Shown here one piece after another: positions 1 to 7,435 of a stretch of 23,209 nt of DNA (position 1 is the first letter of the stretch; the number at the start of each line of letters is the position of its first letter). This stretch comes from a virus. A program made the translations under genes and the position numbers. Where the stretch lies: IMG/VR virus record IMGVR_UViG_3300031841_000396, positions 1-23,209 of that record, one strand, 5' to 3'. The notes under the pieces were generated by a model. It was not told the origin of the DNA and made no database searches. It saw only the letters and a list, made by a program, of their open reading frames with translations.

Positions 1-1175
1 CAGAGGGTTTTGATGCAGGTAATCCCCCAGCTTGGGCTGCTGCAGGTATACGTCAAGCAAATGCTGCATTAGCTAAACGTGGTTTAAGTGGTAGTAGCCT
101 AGCAGGTCAGGCTGTAATTCAAGCTATGATGGAACAGGCATTGCCCATTGCACAAGCAGATGCTGAAACATTCTCTAGATTTGAAGAACGAAACTTGTCA
201 AACCGTCAACAACGTGCTATGCTTGCAGCAGAACAAAGGGCAGCATTTATAGGACAAGAGTTTGACCAAGCATTCCAAGCTCGTGTACTAAATGCAGCAA
301 AGGTTAGTGATATAGCTAACATGAATTTTACAGCAGAACAAAACATTGCTTTAGAAAACTCACGTGCAGCTAACACTATGAACATGGCTAACCTAAGTAA
401 TAAACAGGCTCTTGTAATGGCACAAGCTGCTGCCTTGGGCAATTTAGATATGGCTAATCTTAGCAATTTGCAGCAAGCTGCTGTACAAAATGCGCAGAAC
501 TTCTTACAGATGGATATGGCTAACTTATCCAACCAACAACAAGCAGAGATGTTTAGTGCAACATCACGTGTACAGGCTCTCTTCAATGATGCTGCAGCTA
601 AAAATGCTATGTCACAATTTAATGCAAGGGAACAAAATCAGTCAGATCAATTTTTTGCTAACTTAGCAACAACGGTATCACAGTTTAATGCAGCACAATC
701 TAATGCTATGTCACAGTTTAATGCACAAGAAAAAAATGTGATAGAACGTTTTAATAAAGAAGTTGAGAACCAACGTGAACAATTCAATGCAAAGAATAGA
801 CTTGTGATTGATCAAAGTAATGCAGTCTGGCGTAGAGAAATTGCTACATCCGATACTGCAGCTATTAACCGTGCTAACGAACTAAATGCTGCAGCCGTGC
901 TTGGTATATCCAATACTGCATATAACAACTTATGGCAGTATTATGCTGATAGTATGGAGTTTGCATATCTATCAACAGAGAATGAACGTAATAGGGTAAA
1001 CGAGTTAGCTAAAGTAAAACTAAATGCTGATGCAAATGCAAATATTGCAAGTTTAAAAAATGATTATGCTTCATCTGCAGCATTTGGTCAAATGGTTACA
1101 ACACTATTATTTAGTGACTACAGCATGGATAACACTATTATCGGAGACATATTCGAAGGACTAGGATTTTTGTAA
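1..1175 (+). CDS. Virion-associated coiled-coil protein with 11/22-residue repeats (5' end outside window)
   Basis: The reading frame is open from position 3, so the gene starts left of the window; the ATG at 126 is internal. The visible part is rich in Ala, Asn and Gln, with no cysteine and almost no proline. From 186 to about 581 it is built of six 22-residue units that keep exact 66-nt phase (186, 252, 318, 384, 450, 516). The last three begin MANLSN. From 615 this becomes an 11-residue repeat starting QFNA or a variant, in 33-nt steps at 615, 648, 681, 714, 747, 780 and 813. Eleven-residue repeats usually form long right-handed coiled coils. The position ahead of a 1160-residue probable internal protein suggests a virion structural or internal core protein. 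No enzymatic motif was seen. The role is inferred from context. Confidence 0.8.
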   Translation, partial: EGFDAGNPPAWAAAGIRQANAALAKRGLSGSSLAGQAVIQAMMEQALPIAQADAETFSRFEERNLSNRQQRAMLAAEQRAAFIGQEFDQAFQARVLNAAKVSDIANMNFTAEQNIALENSRAANTMNMANLSNKQALVMAQAAALGNLDMANLSNLQQAAVQNAQNFLQMDMANLSNQQQAEMFSATSRVQALFNDAAAKNAMSQFNAREQNQSDQFFANLATTVSQFNAAQSNAMSQFNAQEKNVIERFNKEVENQREQFNAKNRLVIDQSNAVWRREIATSDTAAINRANELNAAAVLGISNTAYNNLWQYYADSMEFAYLSTENERNRVNELAKVKLNADANANIASLKNDYASSAAFGQMVTTLLFSDYSMDNTIIGDIFEGLGFL

Positions 1176-1185
1176 GGATAATTAA

Positions 1186-1410
1186 ATGAAGTATGATAAT
1201 GTAAAAGCAGCATACATAAATATAAATAAGTATATAGAGGATGATAAACCTGCTGGTAAATCATCTGGTTTGTTAGGCCGTATGTCTGGTTCAGATAAAA
1301 AGAAAGAACAACAAGGCAAAGAGCCAATTGAACGTATGGCAAAATTAGTACAGAGAATTAGAAAAGCAAGAAGGGAAGTAAGGAATGGAACTACTAGCAC
1401 CACCACTTGA
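1186..1410 (+). CDS. Small basic hypothetical protein in the virion block
   Basis: A 74-residue protein, not recognised. The start has a good ribosome binding site (AAGGAT, 6 nt before the ATG) directly after the stop of the upstream gene. The middle and C-terminal part is rich in Lys, Arg and Glu (GRMSGSDKKKEQQGKEP, then RIRKARREVRN), with a Thr/Ser tail. It has no membrane segment or cysteine. Its last 26 bases overlap the next gene in another frame. Its place between two structural genes suggests a minor virion or assembly protein, but nothing in the sequence proves this. Confidence 0.65.
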   Translation: MKYDNVKAAYININKYIEDDKPAGKSSGLLGRMSGSDKKKEQQGKEPIERMAKLVQRIRKARREVRNGTTSTTT

Positions 1411-1894
1411 TGCACCTATTCCGGGTCAAAGTCTAACTGCTGAGTTAGGAGGAAGACCTTGGCAAAAACCACCCCAATATGCAACCCCTGAACAGGCACT
1501 AGAGCACTATATACCAAGGCTAACAGACCCAGAGGTATACGATCAGCTTTTGGATGTTCTGGAACTAGGTATTCCTGCAATGACAATAGCTGAGACAATG
1601 CAGTTAGGTGGTGTTATGGAAGGTTTACACACTATAGATGTTGGCATTCTTATACTACCTGTACTTGTAGAATTAATTGCATATATTGGTGATGATGCAG
1701 GTATTGATTACAAGCTAGGTATTGAGAAACGTGTTGACGATGATAAAATATCAGATACAAAAATTGCACTAGCAATGAAACGTTTAAGAGAGGAAGCACC
1801 AGAGGCAGTAGAGGAAGCAAAAGAAGAGACTGTAGAGCTTCCTCAAGAAGAAGAGCCTATTGAGGCACGTGGTCTAATGGGACGGAGGGTATAA
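1385..1894 (+). CDS. Hypothetical virion-block protein with acidic tail
   Basis: A 169-residue protein of unknown function. The N-terminus is Pro-rich (ELLAPPLDAPIPGQS). Residues about 50-105 form a hydrophobic core with one possible membrane-associated or buried helix (VGILILPVLVELIAYIGD). The last 40 residues are strongly acidic (EEAPEAVEEAKEETVELPQEEEP). The start overlaps the preceding gene by 26 nt, and an AGTAAGG stretch ahead of the ATG can act as ribosome binding site. The stop overlaps the next start as TAATG, so translation is probably coupled. It may be a minor structural protein or a scaffold-like assembly factor; this is only inferred from neighbours. Confidence 0.7.
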   Translation: MELLAPPLDAPIPGQSLTAELGGRPWQKPPQYATPEQALEHYIPRLTDPEVYDQLLDVLELGIPAMTIAETMQLGGVMEGLHTIDVGILILPVLVELIAYIGDDAGIDYKLGIEKRVDDDKISDTKIALAMKRLREEAPEAVEEAKEETVELPQEEEPIEARGLMGRRV

Positions 1895-3015
1895 TGGGAT
1901 TCAGTTTAAGTGGTTTTGTTGGTGGATTTTCTCAAGGTGTAACACAAGAAATACAAGAGCAAGAAGAACGTACACAACGGCTAGAAGAAATAGCTAGAGA
2001 AGAAGCATCACGTCTTCGTATTGCTCGTGCAGGTGAAAGACGTAAAGAAAAAGCAGTTGCAGATGCACTGGCAGGACAATTAAGCCTGTACTTTAATCCA
2101 AATGAAGTAGAAGCTATTATGTCTAAAGGTGTTGGTGCAGGTAAAGGTATACTCGATTTAGCACCTACTGCATTAGAAAACGGTGTTGACCTAAGAACCC
2201 TTGTAAACCTTCCTAGCATAGAAGGTGAAGGTGAGCTAACAGAGAAAGACAAAGACACAATTAATAAAACTATTGAAATGGGAGAACCAAAAGATATTGG
2301 TGGGCTATCTACTAGTGCAGACACTACTGTTCCAACTACTAGTGGTTTGTTAAATCTTACTGCTATTGCAGATATGTATGATAAACCAGATAAAATTGAA
2401 ACTACTTTTGCTAATAGACTTGCTGTTATTTCACAGGAACTAGCCAGAGACCCAGAAGGAAAAGATATTGATATAGCTGCACTTAAAGCTGAACAAACTC
2501 AATTGCTAGAAGACTTGGGTAAAATGAAAGAAGCAGAACGTGGTAAAAGTGGGGATGGAAAAACAACCGAATCTTTTACACCGACTGCAGTTTCAACATA
2601 TGTTAGAGAAGTACGTGCTGGTGCCTTAACTAGTAGTGGTTTTAAACTTGACACAGAAGGAAGAATACAAAATCTAAGAGAGGGAAATCAACACATGGCT
2701 GCTATTGCAGACATACGAGTTGCTACAGAATTAAGTGAACGAAACTCTGTTATTCAATCTCCTTTACTTGAAAAGGCTGCTAGTGCTATTCATTCTAGTG
2801 CTCGTTCAGATTTACAGGATCATGCTTTTTCAACACAAAATCCTATAATGGTAAGTAGTCCAGAAGAATATGTAAAGAATTTTTATACATACAGAAAAGG
2901 TTCTGTAGTTAGTGATGGTAAATTTTTGTACGTAAAAACAGGTTACAGTGATCCTTATAATGTAGATAGTGAAGGCAATTCAATGCCGTTTTTCAAATTT
3001 AAAATAGGTGGATAA
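1894..3015 (+). CDS. Probable internal virion protein, 373 aa
   Basis: The protein opens with a glycine-rich hydrophobic stretch (MGFSLSGFVGGFSQGV). A long charged helical region at residues about 19-55 follows (EIQEQEERTQRLEEIAREEA, then RRKEKA), as in phage structural proteins that form coiled coils. The remainder is mixed alpha/beta with no catalytic motif I can identify. The start is coupled to the preceding stop by TAATG and has GGAGG upstream. The stop is coupled in the same way to the 1160-residue gene. Size, composition and position suggest an internal core or ejection-type protein of a short-tailed phage. The family is not recognised. Confidence 0.75.
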   Translation: MGFSLSGFVGGFSQGVTQEIQEQEERTQRLEEIAREEASRLRIARAGERRKEKAVADALAGQLSLYFNPNEVEAIMSKGVGAGKGILDLAPTALENGVDLRTLVNLPSIEGEGELTEKDKDTINKTIEMGEPKDIGGLSTSADTTVPTTSGLLNLTAIADMYDKPDKIETTFANRLAVISQELARDPEGKDIDIAALKAEQTQLLEDLGKMKEAERGKSGDGKTTESFTPTAVSTYVREVRAGALTSSGFKLDTEGRIQNLREGNQHMAAIADIRVATELSERNSVIQSPLLEKAASAIHSSARSDLQDHAFSTQNPIMVSSPEEYVKNFYTYRKGSVVSDGKFLYVKTGYSDPYNVDSEGNSMPFFKFKIGG

Positions 3016-6000
3016 TGGCAGAAATAAGCCAACAACAACTATTAAATTTTATTTATGAAGATACGGGTTCAGTACCACCCCCTACTGAGCCTGATAAATT
3101 TTTAGACGAAGAAGACGAATATAATAATTCCGACATGGAAAATAAAATGTTAAATTTTATAACGGGTGGTAACAATAATGTAAGTGAGAAAAAAGATACA
3201 TCTATTATAAAGACAATAGCTGAAGCAGAACAGATACCTAATACAATTGAATATCACATGAAGATGGGAATCCCTTTGATGGATGAGGTGGACTACCTAT
3301 CATCAGAAGAACATAAAAGAAATCTAGGTATCATAGAAGAACAGCAAGACATGTCTGCTACGGATAAAACACGTGAAGAATTTGACAGTCTTATAGGGCA
3401 TCTAGAAAAGTTAAGTCCAGAAGAAAAAGCAAAAGAAGCTGAAAAATTAAAAAGATCTATGCTAGGTTTGGATGAAGAAGGTGAGTACGTATTACAAACA
3501 GGTGTCTTACGTAGGGCTGGTGTTATAGAGCAGATTATGGCTGAGTCTGATCCCGTTAAACTAATGCAGTTTGCCAAGGGTGTATCATTAGTTGGTGCAT
3601 ATACTGATGACTCTATAACTGAAGGTCTGAGTATCCTAAGAGAGTATACACCCGTTTTATATGATGGCATCAATAAAGCCATGACAGGTTTTGGTAGATA
3701 CAGTGAGGCAGACACACCCAGAGAGTTGAGTGGTACTATACTAGAATCATTTGGAAGTGTAGCTGAGTTTGCAGAAACTGTACCTGTTCTTGGTGGTCTG
3801 TTTGCCAAACGTACTGCAGTAAGTAATCTCAGAAGGGCAGGTAAAAAAGCACTTCGTGAAGCTAAAAGATTAGAAACTGCTAGACGATATAATCCTGATG
3901 GTGCTACAATTGCCACTATGGAAGCTGCAGAAGAAACTCGTACAGCTGCTAAACAGGTTGCTGATAATGAAGTAGAGCTATCTAATCAAATGATTGTAGA
4001 GTTTGAAACTAAGATAGGTGGTAGAGATGTAAACGGTACAATCATTGATGATAGTAAGATTATATCTACAGAAACAAATGGTGTACTGAAAGTTGATCCT
4101 GATAAATCTCGTGAGGTAGGAAGGCAGACTGCATTTGAAATTACAGAACGTGATGGTGCATTGTTTGACTTGGCATTAGGTGAAGATATAGTTACTTCAC
4201 CAATTTTAAACCCTGATAAATTCAATGGGTTTGTAGCTGCAGCAAAAGAATTAAAAGAATTAAAACCAGATGCATTTAATAATAAAAAGACTGTCATTGA
4301 TAATCTTTTAGATCTTAGTATTAGTAAAGACTTTGAAGCTGACATAGGTGGACAAAACCTAATAGACATATTAAATAAATATGGTTTGTCTTTTGAGGAC
4401 TACGTGCTTACCGTTGTAGGATCAGGGTCAGATGCTGGTAAAGTATTGAATGCACTGTCTCAGATAAAACGTAAGAAACCTCAGAACATAATAGATGCGG
4501 ATAAGGCTGCAGCAAAAGTACGTGAAGCTGGAGATTTACGTAGAGGGGTAATGCGTGTAGAAAACGTCAGACGTGGTGGTTTAGTATCACAGATAGCTAC
4601 TGCTGCACGTAACCTTACCTCTGCTGCAATACGTGCTCCTATGGAAAGCCTTGGCAATGTAATGGACACTGCTATATATACGGCACAGAATAAAGGTATA
4701 GTAGCTGGTATAGGATCACTGTTATCTCGTGATAACTGGAGTGGTAGCTTTAGCAATATGAAGTATATGTTCTCTCGTCCTGATGTGGCAAAGGGATACT
4801 CCGATCTTATACTTGAACGTCCTGAGTTAGCCAAGCAGTTTGATGCTATGTACAATAACATCAATGAAATACAAAAGCTGACAGGACGTGGTTCAGGTGG
4901 TAGGCTTGATAGAGTACTATCTGAAATGGAAGACGTAGTTGACGTATTAAACACTCCCAACCGTTGGCAAGAATTTTTAATTAGACGTGGGCAGTTTTTT
5001 GGTGAACTTGAACGGTTGACAAAACGACACTACGATATAGATTTAATAGATGCTCTTAATGAGGGCAAATTAAAAGATTTAATGAATGATGCATCTTCAG
5101 TAAAACCTGAGAAAGCACCTAGTTTTATAACACTTGTAGATGAGGCTACAACAAAAGCCTTAGATGTGACTTATGCAAAGCAACCAGAAATCCCAATATT
5201 TAGAGAAATGTCTGCCTTTATTACTCGTAACGGACTTACTGTTTTAGTTGAATTTCCGAGATTTATGTTTAATAGTATGGAGCTTATGGGTCAGTATGCT
5301 GCAGGATCATCTATACCTCTCACACGTAAAGTAAAAGACCTTGTTACACTGTCTAACAGTGGTCCATTAACGTCAAAGGACAGGCAACGTATTAGTCGTA
5401 ACCTTATGGGCATGGCTGCTGTTGGTGCAGGATATTGGTATCGTACCTCAGAGGAAGCCCCACCTGAGTATAATCAGGTAGCAGTTGGTAGTGAAGCCCA
5501 GATGAACACAACACCAACATATCCTATGGCACATTTTTTATACTTAGGAGAGGCCACAAAAAGATTAAAAGAGGGTACGTTTGATGATTGGTTTGATGGT
5601 CAAGAATTTGTAGAACTGTTTACGGGAAGTAATTTTAGAACTGGTGTTGGTAACTCTATACTTGAAGAAGTAGCACAGATAGCAGATGCTACTGATCTAA
5701 CTGCAGAAGAGACAGTTGGACGTGCTGCAGGTAGGGCATTAGGTAACTACCTAACAACTTGGGTAGTACCTTTTGCACAAATAATTGATTCTCAAAGGGC
5801 ATTGGATATTCGTGGAACAGAGTATAAAGATGTAGCTAAAGACCCAACATTAGACGGTGTTGCAGCATTTGGAAACGAGATTAAACGATCTTTTCAGCAA
5901 CGTGGTTTCGGTCTATCTGCTGAAGAAGAAGCTGCATTACCCATAAAAGAATATCCATTCTATCCTGATGGTAAAGAACGTTTATCACCTGCATTTAAAC

Positions 6001-6497
6001 TAGCAGGTGTTTCTCTAACATCTAGACCTTCAAATGAAGGTGAGTATTTAATGAGTCTTGGTTTTGACTACAGGCAGTTTGGCAGTAAATCTAAAGTGCC
6101 TACCATACAAAGGTACGAGCAACGTTTGATAAATGGACATATGGGTACTCTTGTAGAGATTGCACAATCATATGAAACTATTCTCAGGCAGGAGTATCAG
6201 GAAGCTAACGAAACATTAAGAGAAGAGTTTACTGAAGAAGAATACGTAGCAAATAAACTACGTCCTCTTATATCTGAGGAACTTACTTCTTTTAAACGTG
6301 AGGTACGTGATATAGTAGAGACAGAAGGAAGTCCATATGCAAGGGCTATGATTACATATCGTAGGATACAACCACAATTCCGTAAACTTGCAACTACAGA
6401 TTTTGTGGAAAGGTATGGAAGGAATCCTGACCCTAGTAGCACAGAAGACTTACAGGTTCTAACAGAGATAGCACAGATATACAAAGAAGCATACTAA
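3015..6497 (+). CDS. Large probable internal virion (ejection) protein, 1160 aa
   Basis: The largest gene of the window and the last of the + strand block. The N-terminal 50 residues are acidic. The rest is mainly alpha-helical, with charged segments such as the one near residues 270-320 (RRAGKKALREAKRLETARRY). A short hydrophobic stretch near residue 800 (NLMGMAAVGAGYWY) could insert in a membrane. I see no lysozyme or transglycosylase catalytic motif. Its length, end position in the structural block and lack of cysteine fit the large internal/ejection proteins of T7-like and HMO-2011-like podoviruses. This is a contextual inference, not a sequence match. It begins with a TAATG overlap. The stop is followed 3 nt later by a strong terminator. 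Confidence 0.8.
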   Translation: MAEISQQQLLNFIYEDTGSVPPPTEPDKFLDEEDEYNNSDMENKMLNFITGGNNNVSEKKDTSIIKTIAEAEQIPNTIEYHMKMGIPLMDEVDYLSSEEHKRNLGIIEEQQDMSATDKTREEFDSLIGHLEKLSPEEKAKEAEKLKRSMLGLDEEGEYVLQTGVLRRAGVIEQIMAESDPVKLMQFAKGVSLVGAYTDDSITEGLSILREYTPVLYDGINKAMTGFGRYSEADTPRELSGTILESFGSVAEFAETVPVLGGLFAKRTAVSNLRRAGKKALREAKRLETARRYNPDGATIATMEAAEETRTAAKQVADNEVELSNQMIVEFETKIGGRDVNGTIIDDSKIISTETNGVLKVDPDKSREVGRQTAFEITERDGALFDLALGEDIVTSPILNPDKFNGFVAAAKELKELKPDAFNNKKTVIDNLLDLSISKDFEADIGGQNLIDILNKYGLSFEDYVLTVVGSGSDAGKVLNALSQIKRKKPQNIIDADKAAAKVREAGDLRRGVMRVENVRRGGLVSQIATAARNLTSAAIRAPMESLGNVMDTAIYTAQNKGIVAGIGSLLSRDNWSGSFSNMKYMFSRPDVAKGYSDLILERPELAKQFDAMYNNINEIQKLTGRGSGGRLDRVLSEMEDVVDVLNTPNRWQEFLIRRGQFFGELERLTKRHYDIDLIDALNEGKLKDLMNDASSVKPEKAPSFITLVDEATTKALDVTYAKQPEIPIFREMSAFITRNGLTVLVEFPRFMFNSMELMGQYAAGSSIPLTRKVKDLVTLSNSGPLTSKDRQRISRNLMGMAAVGAGYWYRTSEEAPPEYNQVAVGSEAQMNTTPTYPMAHFLYLGEATKRLKEGTFDDWFDGQEFVELFTGSNFRTGVGNSILEEVAQIADATDLTAEETVGRAAGRALGNYLTTWVVPFAQIIDSQRALDIRGTEYKDVAKDPTLDGVAAFGNEIKRSFQQRGFGLSAEEEAALPIKEYPFYPDGKERLSPAFKLAGVSLTSRPSNEGEYLMSLGFDYRQFGSKSKVPTIQRYEQRLINGHMGTLVEIAQSYETILRQEYQEANETLREEFTEEEYVANKLRPLISEELTSFKREVRDIVETEGSPYARAMITYRRIQPQFRKLATTDFVERYGRNPDPSSTEDLQVLTEIAQIYKEAY

Positions 6498-6500
6498 ATA

Positions 6501-6527
6501 GGGGGCAATTAAGCCCCCTTCTTTTTT
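6501..6527 (+). terminator. Intrinsic terminator of the + strand virion operon
   Basis: A perfect 6-bp GC-only stem (GGGGGC at 6501-6506, GCCCCC at 6513-6518) with loop AATTAA is followed by TTCTTTTTT at 6519-6527. It begins 3 nt after the 1160-residue gene stops. On the opposite strand the hairpin is followed only by TATTTAG, so termination there should be weaker. The stop codon of the last - strand gene lies in the loop. It separates two converging transcription units. Confidence 0.9.
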
Positions 6528-6640
6528 AGCTGTTCTAGAAACCACTCTAGCATTTTTATTAATTCATCTCGTAACTTCTCTGGTTCTGTCTCTGCATTAC
6601 GTTGCTGCAGAAACTGCTTTGCTTCTTCTTCCAGACTCAT
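6509..6640 (-). CDS. Small acidic helical protein, 43 aa
   Basis: A 43-residue frame, not recognised. It begins MSLEEEAKQF, contains LRDELIKMLEWFLEQLKKK and looks like one long amphipathic helix. The start lies inside the 3' end of the RMF-like gene (44-nt overlap). The ribosome binding site is poor, so translation would depend on coupling. The TAA stop falls in the loop of the bidirectional hairpin, which makes this the last gene of the - strand block. Codon use is like that of its neighbours. It could be a non-coding remnant, but the helical pattern and fit to the terminator favour a real small gene. Confidence 0.5.
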   Translation of the reverse strand: MSLEEEAKQFLQQRNAETEPEKLRDELIKMLEWFLEQLKKKGA

Positions 6641-6842
6641 ATTGTAAGATCCGTTTTAACTGCTCATAGTAGGCTTTTGTAAAACCTCTCTCCCATTCTC
6701 GCCACTGCATTGTGGTGGTATTATATGGGTTCCAAACCTTCCCTCGTTTGAAAGCTGTATAACCTTGCTCGTATTGAAACTTTAATGGGGCATCATACTT
6801 GCCAAGGTTGCGTTCTTTACGGGATAGTTTCTTGGGATTCAT
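6597..6842 (-). CDS. RMF-like (ribosome modulation factor-like) protein, 81 aa
   Basis: Residues about 22-60 follow the pattern of bacterial ribosome modulation factor: GY-x-A-x(3)-G (GYTAFKRG), then PY (NPYN), then a W-x-x-G-aromatic block (WERGF) followed by KAYYEQ. E. coli RMF has GYQAGIAG, CPYQ and WLGGW in the same order with similar spacing. RMF binds the 30S subunit and drives formation of inactive 100S ribosome dimers in stationary phase. The N-terminus is basic (MNPKKLSRKERN), fitting RNA or ribosome binding. Bacterial RMF is about 55 residues; this protein has extra N- and C-terminal tails. The start overlaps the preceding stop by 4 nt (ATGA). The function in the phage (translation control or host takeover) is inferred. 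Confidence 0.65.
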   Translation of the reverse strand: MNPKKLSRKERNLGKYDAPLKFQYEQGYTAFKRGKVWNPYNTTTMQWREWERGFTKAYYEQLKRILQYESGRRSKAVSAAT

Positions 6843-7297
6843 GCTACTTCTCCTAGCTCTATTAGAGTTGCTTCAGTGTAAGGTATGTGATAGAAGTGCT
6901 CACCCTTTCGGATGTTTCTACCGTGTGCCTCACGGAGTCTGTCCTTAGTTAAGCTGGTATCTTTGATACGCCACACTTGCTTCAAGTCTCTACGAAAAAT
7001 GTAGAAGTTTAGCACACCATTGGCATCTTTGTACCTGTCAAGCAGTCTAGTTTTACGTTCTGGGATACGTATCTCTGCCCAATCTTTAGGCCAATCTCCT
7101 GTCCAAGCTACCTTCACCTCTGCTTCATTGAAGTATGTGAAGTCTTCTTTTGTAGAGACAATATCAACTGTATAGTTCTCTTTTGTATCTGTGATTTCAT
7201 GTCCGATACTTTTAAGATAATTCACAAGTGTCCTTTTTGCAGGTGAATCATACATGTTGTACCAATCTCTTCTAAATTCTTTTCTTACTGTCATCAT
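6839..7297 (-). CDS. Possible PD-(D/E)xK-fold nuclease-like protein, 152 aa
   Basis: The central part reads as an alpha-beta-beta arrangement: helix at residues 19-31, TVDIVS with D45, then FNEAEVKVAW with E60 and K62. D followed by E-x-K fits the PD-(D/E)xK nuclease core. The downstream WAEIRIPERKTRLLDRY and NFYIFRRDLKQVWRI also recall small endonucleases. Start MM follows GGAGATT, so either Met could be used. The stop overlaps the RMF-like start by 4 nt. The acidic/lysine pattern could be chance; another reading is a DNA-binding or host-takeover protein of unknown family. Confidence 0.7.
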   Translation of the reverse strand: MMTVRKEFRRDWYNMYDSPAKRTLVNYLKSIGHEITDTKENYTVDIVSTKEDFTYFNEAEVKVAWTGDWPKDWAEIRIPERKTRLLDRYKDANGVLNFYIFRRDLKQVWRIKDTSLTKDRLREAHGRNIRKGEHFYHIPYTEATLIELGEVA

Positions 7298-7303
7298 AAT
7301 CTC

Positions 7304-7423
7304 CTAGTATACGTTTGCTGCTTCTTTGATTATTTCCCATGTACCTTCTACCATAGGTATACCTACTTCTGCAAGTAGACCTATTGTAGTAAGTGTTGTT
7401 GCTAATAGTTGAATTAGTTCCAT
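7304..7423 (-). CDS. Small hydrophobic protein, 39 aa
   Basis: The 39-residue frame has a strong ribosome binding site (AAAGGAG, 7 nt before the ATG) and fills the gap between ribonucleotide reductase and the 152-residue gene. The N-terminal half (MELIQLLATTLTTIGLLAEV) is hydrophobic and could be a short membrane or amphipathic helix. The C-terminus is soluble (GTWEIIKEAANVY). It could be a small membrane protein, but there is no positive evidence that it is a holin. Confidence 0.6.
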   Translation of the reverse strand: MELIQLLATTLTTIGLLAEVGIPMVEGTWEIIKEAANVY

Positions 7424-7435
7424 TGTATTTCTCCT

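Noticed and set aside
206-586. Cys/Ala-rich open frame on the - strand opposite the repeat protein
   Set aside because: Its cysteine content comes from reading the repeated GCA/GCT codons in antisense; the + strand gene explains the region.
3293-3916. Long open frame (207 codons) on the - strand opposite the 1160-residue gene
   Set aside because: It is antisense to a clearly coding gene, Ser/Leu-rich in the way of shadow frames, and has no sensible ribosome binding site.
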